Source: JAMXLO01 sp963726125
GTDB taxonomy: Bacteria; Pseudomonadota; Alphaproteobacteria; Acetobacterales; Acetobacteraceae
Length of the DNA: 64,000 bases
Direction of reading: 5' to 3'
Assembly: GCA_963726125.1 (NCBI GenBank)
Contig: CAVSBG010000001.1
Coordinates: 124,001-188,000 of the forward strand
The notes beneath the pieces are model-generated. The model searched no databases, had not been told where the DNA came from, and saw nothing but the letters and a program-made list of their open reading frames with translations. Both the position numbers and the translations under genes were made by a program. Within the stretch, counting starts at the first letter, position 1, and each line of letters opens with the position of its first letter. Below are positions 32,507 through 40,724 of the stretch, one piece after another.

Positions 32507-35077
32507 TCAGTCCAACACGAGCCGCACGTCCATGACATCGGGCTCTCCGGCCATGCGTTTGACCGTGAATCCTAAGCCGCGAACGAAGGCCAGCATCGGC
32601 GCGTTGTCCGCCAGCACCTGGCCGACAATGGCGCCCATGCCGCGGCCGCGTGCCCAATCGATCAGGCGTCGCATCAGATGCCCGGCGACGCCTTTGCCCT
32701 TTATGTCGGCCTGCACGATCACCGCGAATTCGCCTTCGTGCTCGTTCTCGCTGACCAGCCTCGCGACGCCCACCGTTTCGCCGGTAGCCTCCCGTACGGC
32801 GACGAAGGCCATTTCCCGGTCGTAATCGATTTGCGTCAGTCGCGCAGTCAGCTCCGCCGACAGCTCGCGCATCGCCGTGAAGAAGCGGTAGCGAATGTCC
32901 TGCGGGGACAGGCGGCCGAAGAACGCAGCGTGCTGTTCCGCATCCTCGGGGCGGACCGGGCGCACGATCAGGCGTTGGCCGTCACGCAGCGTCCACTGCT
33001 CGACGAGATTGGCGGGGTAAGGCGAGATCGCCAGGCCGCCGCTGGTGTCGCCGGGCTCGCGCAGGCGCAACCAGGCGTCGGCTGCCAGCACACCGTCGGT
33101 GTCGACGATGAGGGGATTGAGGTCCAGCTCCGCTATCTCGGGGAAATCGACGATGAGCTGGCTGATGCGGACGAGTGCCTCGGCCACGGCGGCCTCATTG
33201 GCCGGCGGGTTGTCGCGGAAGCGGCCGAGTGTCGCGGCGGCGCGGCTGCGGGCGATCAGCGCGTGCGCCAGCGGCAGGTTCAGGGGCGGCAGATCGGCGG
33301 CGATGTCGCCCACGATGTCCGCTGTAGTGCCGCCCTGGCCGAAGCTGATGATGGGGCCGAAGGTCGCGTCGTCGGCCACACGCACGCGCAGTTCGCGCCA
33401 ACGGCTGGCTTGGCATTGGACCAGCAGGACGTGTTCATTGTGCTGGTGGGTCACTGAAGACGTGGATGGCTGGGCCAAGCCCAGCCATGACGGTAGGGGC
33501 GGTGGGGGCGATGGGGGCGCGAGACGCTCGGCAGCGGCTGCAACCTCCGCCGCGTTATGCAGATTGAGTACGAGACCGCCGGAGGTTCGGAGATCTGGCC
33601 GCACGCTCTGGCGCAGTTTGACCACCGCGGGGAAGCCCAGCAGTGCTGCCGCCTCCGCGGCATCGTGGGCCGAGGTCACGACGCGATTTGGCACCACCGG
33701 GATGCCATAGGCATTCAGCACGTCCAACGCCTCGTCCTGCATTGCGGCAAGACGTCCGGCCTGGCGGATGCGTTCCAACAGGCGGCGCACCGCATCGCGA
33801 TCAGAGGTGACGGTCAACACCGCACTGGTTGGCAGCTCGCGCGCGGCGGCACGGTTGCGGCGATCCTGCACGAGGTGGCGAAAGCCGCGTACCGCCTGTT
33901 CCGGCGTCGCAAACACCGCCACACCGGCCTGCGCCAGGGCGCGGCGGTGCGCGGCGCCGGCGGTCTCGCCCATCGCGCAAACCAGCAGCGGTACCCGCAG
34001 GGCCGCGCGGCAGGCGGCCAGCGCCGTCATCGCGGCATCAGCGTCCGCGTCCGCCGGCACGTGCACCGCCAGCACACCGCCGACGTCGGGCTGAGCCGCC
34101 GCCGTTGTCGCGTGCGCGGCCAGGTGCTCGGCCGCGTCGGGGGCCACGTGCACGATGTCGCCGGCCAGTTGGAGCCCGTCGCGCAACACAGCGTCCGCAG
34201 CCAGCTGACCGGCGCTGATGGCGTTGGTGACGATGCTCAGCGTTTCGGTGCGCACTGGCTTGGCGCGGGCCAGGGTTTCGGCCGCGGCGAGTAGATCGTC
34301 CAGGCTGTGGACGCTCAGGACACCGGCACGGCGCAACGCCGCCTCGAAGGCACGATCCGCCGCGCCGGTCGGGTCTGCGTGCAGCATGCCGGGCCACAGC
34401 GCCACCACCGGCCGCAGGCGGGAGGCGGCACGGGCGGCGGACAGGAAGGCACGGCGGCTTCGCAATTCCTTGATCTCGAGCAGGATCGCGCCAGTACCGG
34501 GATCGCGCGACAGCCAGTCCAGCACTGCTCCGAAGCCGATATCCGCGCGCCCGCCGATGCCGACGATATGGCTGAAGCCGACGCCGTTGGGTTGCGCCCA
34601 GTCGAGCACCAGGCGGCACAGCGCGGACGACTGCGACACCAGCCCGACGCGACCGACGGGCGGTGGCAGATGCGCGCGCGAGGCGTTCAGGCCGATGCCG
34701 GGCACCACGACGCCGAACGAGTCCGGACCGAGCATGCGGACGCCGCTTTGGCGCGACAGCTCGGTCAGCGCGTCGGCAGGGCAGAGGACGACCGCGGCGA
34801 AGGTCCCCTTGGCTGCCAGTGCATGGAGCATGTCCAGCGTCGGCTGCGCGGCGAACACCGCGAGGTCCGGCGGGGTGGCCAATGTCGCGACGTTCGCCAC
34901 GGCGTCGATTACGGTGATGCCGCCCTTGAACCCGCCGAACCGCAGGTTCGCCAACGCGTGGGCGCCGATGTCCGTACCGGCACCGATCACGGCGACCGAA
35001 TTCGGATGGAACAGGTGGGCGGGACCGAAGCGGCCCGCGGGTTTGTCGCGCGGCAGGTGCATGGGCTGGGTCACCAT
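32507..35077 (-). CDS. Bifunctional NDP-forming acyl-CoA synthetase/GNAT N-acetyltransferase (Pat-like)
   Basis: The protein of about 856 residues starts with a CoA-binding Rossmann domain (FHPNSVAVIGAGTDIGAHA, residues about 22-40), then a succinyl-CoA-ligase-like domain (VGRVGLVSQSSALCRLVLDW), an ATP-grasp domain (about 420-660, FPAVVKLRQSVRPDLRTSGG) and a C-terminal GNAT domain (about 690-850) with ADIKGKGVAGHLMRRLIDWA as the acetyl-CoA loop. Proteins of this layout (Pat/YfiQ) acetylate lysines of metabolic enzymes such as acetyl-CoA synthetase. The synthetase half may be catalytic or only sensory. ATG 35077 is preferred to 35125, whose extension lacks family similarity. Confidence 0.9.
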   Translation of the reverse strand: MVTQPMHLPRDKPAGRFGPAHLFHPNSVAVIGAGTDIGAHALANLRFGGFKGGITVIDAVANVATLATPPDLAVFAAQPTLDMLHALAAKGTFAAVVLCPADALTELSRQSGVRMLGPDSFGVVVPGIGLNASRAHLPPPVGRVGLVSQSSALCRLVLDWAQPNGVGFSHIVGIGGRADIGFGAVLDWLSRDPGTGAILLEIKELRSRRAFLSAARAASRLRPVVALWPGMLHADPTGAADRAFEAALRRAGVLSVHSLDDLLAAAETLARAKPVRTETLSIVTNAISAGQLAADAVLRDGLQLAGDIVHVAPDAAEHLAAHATTAAAQPDVGGVLAVHVPADADADAAMTALAACRAALRVPLLVCAMGETAGAAHRRALAQAGVAVFATPEQAVRGFRHLVQDRRNRAAARELPTSAVLTVTSDRDAVRRLLERIRQAGRLAAMQDEALDVLNAYGIPVVPNRVVTSAHDAAEAAALLGFPAVVKLRQSVRPDLRTSGGLVLNLHNAAEVAAAAERLAPPSPPPPLPSWLGLAQPSTSSVTHQHNEHVLLVQCQASRWRELRVRVADDATFGPIISFGQGGTTADIVGDIAADLPPLNLPLAHALIARSRAAATLGRFRDNPPANEAAVAEALVRISQLIVDFPEIAELDLNPLIVDTDGVLAADAWLRLREPGDTSGGLAISPYPANLVEQWTLRDGQRLIVRPVRPEDAEQHAAFFGRLSPQDIRYRFFTAMRELSAELTARLTQIDYDREMAFVAVREATGETVGVARLVSENEHEGEFAVIVQADIKGKGVAGHLMRRLIDWARGRGMGAIVGQVLADNAPMLAFVRGLGFTVKRMAGEPDVMDVRLVLD

Positions 35078-35126
35078 AACGCTGTGGGTTGTCTGGGCCA
35101 CGCCTAAATGGCCCCGGGGCGCCAAT

Positions 35127-35431
35127 ACCGAACACCTCGATGCGCGGGCGATACTGGACGTGTCGGTCAGTGTCGGCGCTGGCTATTTCGATGTGACCTG
35201 GTCCGACGCCGAGGACACGGAACGGTTTCGACGCAACGCGTGTCACCGGCCGAACTGACGCGCTCCCTGCTCGAGAGCCTCGGTGGCGCCATCCGTCGGC
35301 AACGCAACCTGATCGTGCGCCCGTATGGGCCGGGGGTCAGACTCGTCCAGGCCGACGGGCTGAAGGCCGAGAAGCTCCCTGCCCTCGCCCCCACCATGTT
35401 TCTCACCATTGATACCAGTGCTCATGGATGA
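35127..35431 (+). pseudogene. Remnant of a plasmid RepB-like DNA primase
   Basis: A piece in one frame, VGAGYFDVTWSDAEDTERF (about 35172-35228), continues after a frame change at about 35235 as VSPAELTRSLLESLGGAIRR, LIVRPYGPGVRLVQADGL and LPALAPTMFLTIDTSAHG (to 35431). This order (FDVTW, INVIVRPxGxGV, LxTSPGN) is what I know from the N-terminal part of plasmid RepB-like primases in alphaproteobacteria. The catalytic remainder is absent and no start is obvious. It therefore looks like a plasmid-derived fragment left in the chromosome. The family assignment is from memory and moderate. Confidence 0.45.
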
Positions 35432-35442
35432 TGACCCATTGC

Positions 35443-35765
35443 AAAACCAGCGAGCCTGTACTCGGCGTTGCCGGCAACAGAGAAAACAGTAAAAGAATAT
35501 TCAACCACAGAGGCACAGAGTCCACAGAGTAGTCATAGAAGAGTATTATTAAAGTGACTCTGTGACTACTCTGTGGACTCTGTGTCTCTGTGGTTGAAAG
35601 TCCTTACTTGCTACGCAGTCCGACTGCCAATGCGTAGTCCGACACAAGTTGGCCGCGTTGCTGCCAAATCTTAATAGTGACCAATGCGTTGTGCCGAATG
35701 TCATTGCCGGACCACGCCCCGAACATGACAAGTGGGAAGACAAGTCGTGCTCAGTGAGCGTTGGT
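35443..35765 (+). repeat. Modular hairpin repeat, copy A (inverted relative to copy B)
   Basis: Copy A contains a left flank (AAAACCAGCGAGCCTGTA, GCGTTGCC, AACAGTAAAAGAATATTCAA), then a long hairpin with arms 35500-35535 and 35563-35598 (36 bases, one mismatch; arm TTCAACCACAGAGGCACAGA and on), then a right flank with CAGTCCGACTGCCAATGCGT and GTGCCGAATGTCATTGCCGG. Copy B at 37971-38251 carries the same flanks in inverse orientation but another hairpin core. Copy A has an additional roughly 50-base piece at 35636-35685 between two CCAATGCGT sites. The pair brackets the MFS gene. Confidence 0.85.
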
Positions 35766-35913
35766 CTGAGGCCTCGCTCGGCAATTTCCAGGCCTGGCTC
35801 GCGCGGCCAGGTATGGAGGACCACGACCTCGCCCGCCGTACCCGCGTAACGCCTCAGCGGACTGAGCAAAACTGGGGAGTGTCAAACAGCCCGATCGCCA
35901 GCCGCCCATCGCC

Positions 35914-37476
35914 TCAGTGCGCGAGCGACGCCGGCTGGACCGCGACCCCATCCGGCGTGTCACTCTCCACACCGGCGCGCAGCGGCAGGTCGCGCATGCC
36001 CAGCGCCACCACCAGCGCTGCGACCATCGCGATGGCGCAGGCCAGGAACGCCAGGTGAAACGATCCGGCGAGCGCCGCGTGCACCTGCGGCAGCATGTCA
36101 GCCCGCACGCCTTCCAGCGCGCCGCCGCCATGCCGTGCCTCGCCGAAATCGATGTGCGCGGTGATGCCGAGTTCGGCCAGCCGCGTGGCAAACCCGCTCG
36201 CCAGCAGCGCGCCCACCAGCGTGCTGCCGAACGCGCCGCCCATCGAGCGCAGGAACAGCAGGCAGCCGGTCGCCGCACCGATGTCCCGCCGCTCCGCCGC
36301 GTTCTGCACGCAGACCAGGCTGCTTGGCATCACCATGCCGAGGCTGGTCCCCAGCACCACCTCGAACAGCACCACCACCCAGATCGGCGTCGTCGCGGTA
36401 ACCAACGCCAGCAGCCCGAACCCAACCAGGCAGCCGCCCAGCCCCACCAGCATGATCCGCTTCATCTTGCCATGCCGCCGCGCCAGCCGCCCGGCGAACA
36501 CCGCGCCGACACAGCTCGCGGCCAGGAACGGTACCACCAGCGCGCCGGACATCGCCGCGTCGGCTCCGCGCACCAACTGGAAGAACAACGGCAACAGGAA
36601 GCTGCTGCCGAACATCGCCAGAGCACCGCAGAACGCCACCGTCACCCCGCGCGTGAACACCGGATTGCTGAACAGCCGTGGCGGCAGCAGTGGATCGGGA
36701 AACCGGCGCTCCTGCCGCGCCAGCAACACCAGCAGCACCAACCCACCCGCGCTCAGGCCAAGGATGGCCGGCGAGTGCCACGGCAGCTCCACGCCACCCC
36801 AGCTCAGCACCAGCAGCCACGCGCTGACCGAGGCGGTCAGCAGCCCCGCCCCCACCCAGTCGATCCTCGCCTGACGCGCCTGCGCGCGCAGCAGACGCAG
36901 CGCACGATCGCACAACAGCATCGCCACCAGCGCTATCGGCAGGTTGATCCAGAAGATCCAGCGCCACGACAGCGCATCCGTGACCCAGCCGCCGATGATC
37001 GGCCCCGCAACCGAGGCCAATCCCCAGGTCGACGCCATATAGGCCTGATAGCGCCCACGCTCCCGCGGGCTCACCACGTCGGCGATCGCCGCCTGCGCCA
37101 TCGCCATCAGTCCGGCGCCACCGATGCCTTGCAGTGCCCGCGCGGCAACCAGTTGCCCCAAGGTCGCCGCCAACGCACACAGCACCGACGTCACGGCAAA
37201 TATCGCCAGCGCCACCAGCAGCAGCATCCGCCGGCCATAGATATCCGACAGCTTGCCGTATATCGGCGTCATCGCTGTCGAGGTCAGCAGGTACGCCGAC
37301 ACGATCCAGGCAAGATGGTCGAACCCATGCAGATCCGCCGCAATGGCGGGCACCGCCGGGATCACCACCGTCTGGTCGATCGCCGCCAGGAAGATGCACA
37401 GCAGGATGCCGCTCAGCACCCGCATGATCTGCTGGTGGGTAAAATGCGGCGAGGGATCGCCTTCGGCAGTCGGCAT
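35914..37476 (-). CDS. MFS multidrug transporter, DHA2 family (14 membrane segments)
   Basis: The 520-residue inner-membrane protein has the family start ILLCIFLAAIDQTVVIPAVP (motif D1), motif A at YGKLSDIYGRRMLLLVALA, the arginine of helix 4 in AARALQGIGGAGLMAMAQ and motif C-like GLASVAGPIIGGWVTD followed by SWRWIFWINLPIAL. Fourteen hydrophobic segments fit DHA2 proton-drug antiporters such as EmrB. It is solitary, with no regulator or adaptor adjacent, and is bracketed by an inverted pair of modular repeats, which suggests it may have been moved or acquired as a unit. Confidence 0.95.
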   Translation of the reverse strand: MPTAEGDPSPHFTHQQIMRVLSGILLCIFLAAIDQTVVIPAVPAIAADLHGFDHLAWIVSAYLLTSTAMTPIYGKLSDIYGRRMLLLVALAIFAVTSVLCALAATLGQLVAARALQGIGGAGLMAMAQAAIADVVSPRERGRYQAYMASTWGLASVAGPIIGGWVTDALSWRWIFWINLPIALVAMLLCDRALRLLRAQARQARIDWVGAGLLTASVSAWLLVLSWGGVELPWHSPAILGLSAGGLVLLVLLARQERRFPDPLLPPRLFSNPVFTRGVTVAFCGALAMFGSSFLLPLFFQLVRGADAAMSGALVVPFLAASCVGAVFAGRLARRHGKMKRIMLVGLGGCLVGFGLLALVTATTPIWVVVLFEVVLGTSLGMVMPSSLVCVQNAAERRDIGAATGCLLFLRSMGGAFGSTLVGALLASGFATRLAELGITAHIDFGEARHGGGALEGVRADMLPQVHAALAGSFHLAFLACAIAMVAALVVALGMRDLPLRAGVESDTPDGVAVQPASLAH

Positions 37477-37970
37477 GGGCGGGTCTCGCTCGTCGGGTCG
37501 GGCGGTTTATACCGCACTGCAACATGACGAGCCATGCCGGACGGCTCAACCCTGCCCTGCATTTGGGCATGCCGCCGGATTTTCGTTCGTTGACGGAACA
37601 GCCAACGGCTGCTCGCACAAAATTTATGCAGCCAGATGGTGCGCCGAGGAAAACCCTCGAACGCCCGTCTGGCGTTCTCAGCGCCGCACATGGCGATCCC
37701 AGCGGGAATTGTCACGTTCCTTTCATGACGACCCTTGGAAGCGGCTTGAGATTGCCGACGGTCGCATCGACCGGATCGCCCATACTGTGTCGGGTTTCTT
37801 GGGGTCGGGGTTGACCTTGTAGTAAAAACCCACGCCATCCGCTGTCGTTCGAAAACAGGGCCCGGTACGCGGGTTGGACCCAGTTAGGCGACGCAGAGCC
37901 GCAGTCCACCGGGCAGTGCGGGGTCTTGTGCTTGTGAAGATAACCGGCGCAGTCGGGACATTCTTCTTAT
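37477..37970. other. Gap without a recognisable gene
   Basis: The 494 bases between the MFS start and repeat copy B hold only short frames. The minus-strand frame over 37712-37909 and the plus-strand frame over 37524-37814 do not resemble any family, and composition is mixed. MFS promoter elements should lie at 37480-37550 but no strong sigma-70 pair was seen. Confidence 0.5.
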
Positions 37971-38251
37971 ACCAACACTCACAGAGCGCGACTCATCTTG
38001 CCACTTGGCATGTTCGGGGCGTGGTCCGGCGATGACATTCGGCACGACGCATTGGCAGTCGGACTGCGAGGCAAGCAAGGAGTTTCTACCACGGATGCAC
38101 ACAGATGGACGCGGATAGTGCCAGACGCAATGTTTCAAAGCGGGCAAGCCGGCTTCCCTGGAGCCGAATGATTTGCGTTCATCAGTGTGCATCTGTGGTT
38201 GAAGATTCTTTTACTGTTAGCGGCAACGCTTAATACAGGTTCGCTGGTTTT
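37971..38251 (-). repeat. Modular hairpin repeat, copy B (inverse of copy A)
   Basis: Read on the minus strand, copy B has TAAAACCAGCGAACCTGTAT, GCGTTGCCGCTAACAGTAAA, then a hairpin built on CCACAGATGCACACTGATGA with the opposing arm around CATCTGTGTGCATCCGTGG, then CTTGCTTGCCTCGCAGTCCG and the shared right flank (GTGCCGAATGTCATCGCCGG onward to 37971). Flanks are about 85-90% identical to copy A by eye while the hairpin core is different. The distance to copy A is about 2.2 kb. Confidence 0.85.
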
Positions 38252-38455
38252 ACTTTGAATGATAGCGCAACGGCCGCTTGCGACCCAAGTCGGACGCTCG
38301 GCCGAGCACTGTCGAATGACGAGAGTGGGTCCGACCGGTTTGGAGCGCATGACGGCAATGAGAAGACGCTCGCTCCAGGCCGGTTGTCGACGGCAGATGG
38401 CCCACCCGAAGCGGGCGCTCAGACGCAACGCACAGGATGTGTCGCCAGGCTTCGG

Positions 38456-39292
38456 TCAGATGGCAGTTCGGCTGGACGGCTTCCGTCCCCACGACTGCAC
38501 AAGCAGCTTGTCGATCACAAGGGTATTTGGATCGTCCAGGTGCAACTCAAGTGCGGCCTTGTGCATAGCAAGTTCATTCTCAGCCAACAGCCCAAGCGAG
38601 ATGACCTTGTCGTGCAGCGAGTCCAGAAGTGAAAGAAGGTGCTTCCGTCGGGATCCGTGCGGCTGAACGATGTCCACATGCACTTTGCACTGCACGTCTT
38701 CGAGGCCAACGGACCGTAGCATTTCCGGAAGGCGGCGACCAAAGAAGACGTTACCGCCATGCCGACCAAATGCGCTGTGATAGATCCCAACCAGAATATC
38801 CCACGAAGGGTGCGAGGGGTAACATAGCCATGATGCATCGTCGACTTCCTCTGCCGCGACAATACCGGCGTCGCGAACCAACGCGACCATTGCGGAGAGA
38901 ATCGCTTCTGGATTCGGCCTGTTGATCATCACAAGGCGCTCGTGCGCAAAGTCAAAGGAATTTCGGTCCAGTCCGCTTGTCAGAGCGTCGGCTTGAATCA
39001 CCTTGACGTTGCTCAGTCCGAGCCGACCAATTTCCGCCGAAGCCACTTTCGCGAAACGCGGCACATATTCTAGGCCCACAACTTCTCCCGCCGCCCCTAC
39101 GCGCTGGGATAGGGAATCAAGAATTCCGAGAGGCCCGCAGCCCACATCGATCACTCGCCAGCCCTGTTGTATCCCAATCCGGTCGAGTAGCCAGTGGGCC
39201 TGCTGTTGGAATTCTCTGGCCTGGTCCAGAAGTCGCTGTTGCTCGATGTGCGTGCTGCCGAAAACGTAGGACATGGGATAGCGGCTGTCCAT
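38456..39292 (-). CDS. Class I SAM-dependent methyltransferase
   Basis: The product of about 278 residues has the AdoMet-binding motif I in GWRVIDVGCGPLGILDSLSQ, motif II-like VVGLEYVPRFAKVA and VKVIQADALTS before FDFAHERLVMIN. It resembles the UbiE/Erg6-like group with an N-terminal lid helix (SYVFGSTHIEQQRLLDQARE). The substrate is unknown. The ATG at 39292 has AGAGG five bases upstream and begins MDSRYPMSY; ATG 39307 is possible. It follows the orphan binding-protein gene on the same strand at about 100 bases, so they may be co-transcribed. Confidence 0.88.
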   Translation of the reverse strand: MDSRYPMSYVFGSTHIEQQRLLDQAREFQQQAHWLLDRIGIQQGWRVIDVGCGPLGILDSLSQRVGAAGEVVGLEYVPRFAKVASAEIGRLGLSNVKVIQADALTSGLDRNSFDFAHERLVMINRPNPEAILSAMVALVRDAGIVAAEEVDDASWLCYPSHPSWDILVGIYHSAFGRHGGNVFFGRRLPEMLRSVGLEDVQCKVHVDIVQPHGSRRKHLLSLLDSLHDKVISLGLLAENELAMHKAALELHLDDPNTLVIDKLLVQSWGRKPSSRTAI

Positions 39293-39394
39293 GAGCTCCT
39301 CTGTCATTATGACGGCTATTGTCGGCAGAGGGATCGTGTTGATCCTGGTAGAAAATGCAGCCCCGACAACCGTGGTTCGTATCAACCGGGATCG

Positions 39395-40585
39395 TCACTT
39401 CTGATGATTGATCTCCTTCCATGGATCCTTGACCATCGGAATCGTCTCCAGTTCGACGTTCGCAAGTCGGCCGTTGACCATCTCGACACGCCGCACATAT
39501 TCGTTCTGCACGATGTCGCGGGTATCCGGATCGATCATGAATGACCCACGTGGGCTGGCATCATCCTTCCAGCCTTTCAGCAGCGCCATTGTCTGGTCGG
39601 GATCGATCTTGCCGTGCTGTGCATCAACCACATGGAAGATTGCTGCCATGCCGTCATAGGCATCGACGACCGTGTAGCCTGGATCCTCGTTCTGCCCGTA
39701 TTTTGCGTGGTATGCGGCGACGAACGTCTGGTTGAATGGTCGCGGTGCTGCCGACGAGTAGTGGTTCATCGTAACGACTCCCAGCGCCACGTCACCCATG
39801 TTCTGCAATTCTTCATCTGTCGTGATGGCACCCGGCCCGATCAGCTTGATCCCGGCCTGCGTCAATCCAAGGTCGCCGAACGCGCGCATCAAGGCAGTGG
39901 ATTCCTTGCCGGCAGGGACGAAAGCGAACACCGCATCTGGCGCAACGTCTTTCGCACGCTGCAAGAACGGCACAAAGTCGGGATTGGCCACCGGCATGCG
40001 TACCGATCCGACAATTTGCCCGCCGCTGTCGACGAAGCCCCTGGTGAACGCTTGTTCCGCATCGATCCCAGGTCCGTAGTCCGACACCACGGTATAAACC
40101 TTCTTGATGCCGTTCTTCACCGCCCAAGGACCCAGAGGATAGGACGACTGCCACATCGTCAGCGACACACGGGCGATGTAAGGCGACTTGGTTGTAATGG
40201 TCGACGTGCTGGCGTTCATGATGATGAGCGGAACTTTGGCCTCGGTGGCCAGGGGTGCGATCGCCAGTGCGTTGGGCGTCCAGATCACTCCGGCCAAAAT
40301 CTGCACGTGGTCGCGGGTGATCAGTTCCTGCGCCAGCCGCTTGGCCACTTCCGGATTGGGCCCGGTGTCGTCGCGCCTGATCAGCTCAATCGTTACGCCC
40401 GCCGGCAGGTCGCTTTCATGCTGCTTCATGTAAAGCTGGATGCCGCGCTCCATCTGCTCGCCCTGCGGGGCCAGTGGACCGGAATAGGTGTTGATGATGC
40501 CGACCTTCACGGTCTGGGCGCCGGCAGCGCCACAGCTCATCAACACGATCGCGATGCCAGCCCGGGTGCAATTCCACGTCTTCAT
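39395..40585 (-). CDS. Branched-chain amino-acid type ABC transporter substrate-binding protein (orphan)
   Basis: The 396-residue periplasmic protein has a signal peptide (MKTWNCTRAGIAIVLMSCGA, cleavage near AGAQ) and the LivJ-type type I fold: VKVGIINTYSGPLAPQGEQM at the mature start, ILAGVIWTPNALAIAPLATE, and VYTVVSDYGPGIDAEQAF. It would bind amino acids, aromatic acids or amides. No permease or ATPase gene is adjacent, so it may serve another transporter or a sensor. ATG 40585 has AAAGGACG seven bases upstream. It is divergent from a LysR regulator that probably controls it. Confidence 0.93.
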   Translation of the reverse strand: MKTWNCTRAGIAIVLMSCGAAGAQTVKVGIINTYSGPLAPQGEQMERGIQLYMKQHESDLPAGVTIELIRRDDTGPNPEVAKRLAQELITRDHVQILAGVIWTPNALAIAPLATEAKVPLIIMNASTSTITTKSPYIARVSLTMWQSSYPLGPWAVKNGIKKVYTVVSDYGPGIDAEQAFTRGFVDSGGQIVGSVRMPVANPDFVPFLQRAKDVAPDAVFAFVPAGKESTALMRAFGDLGLTQAGIKLIGPGAITTDEELQNMGDVALGVVTMNHYSSAAPRPFNQTFVAAYHAKYGQNEDPGYTVVDAYDGMAAIFHVVDAQHGKIDPDQTMALLKGWKDDASPRGSFMIDPDTRDIVQNEYVRRVEMVNGRLANVELETIPMVKDPWKEINHQK

Positions 40586-40704
40586 GTCGCGTCCTTTCGG
40601 GTGCCTCCCGGCGGCTCGGCTGCCACCGACCGGATCGCTGATCGGCAATCCACGATTGAAGGCTATTTGGTTCTCCTATAGGTGGGAACATCTGATCTGC
40701 CTCT

Positions 40705-40719
40705 ATCACCATAGGTGAT
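40705..40719. promoter_or_regulatory. Palindromic LysR-type binding site in the divergent promoter region
   Basis: ATCACC-ATA-GGTGAT (40705-40719) is a perfect inverted repeat of the T-N11-A type, ending five bases before the LysR start at 40725. A related imperfect element, CTCCTATAGGTGG, lies about 30 bases upstream at 40673-40685. Two such sites spaced in this way are typical of a recognition site and an activation site. Binding by the adjacent regulator is inferred. Confidence 0.6.
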
Positions 40720-40724
40720 CGGCT

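Noticed and set aside
34038..35246. 402-codon minus-strand open frame in a second frame of the synthetase gene
   Set aside because: It overlaps the acyl-CoA synthetase/GNAT gene almost completely and has an Arg-rich translation without motifs.
35635..35849. Independent gene over repeat copy A (67-codon frame)
   Set aside because: The frame continues into unrelated sequence beyond the repeat; only the repeated peptide segment is notable and is listed as a finding.
35917..37527. 536-codon plus-strand open frame
   Set aside because: It is antisense to the clear MFS transporter; the His/Gln/Arg-rich translation is typical of the opposite strand of a GC-rich membrane protein.
37712..37909. 65-codon minus-strand frame upstream of the MFS gene
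   Set aside because: No motif, no ribosome site, and the Arg/Pro/Thr-rich translation looks non-coding.
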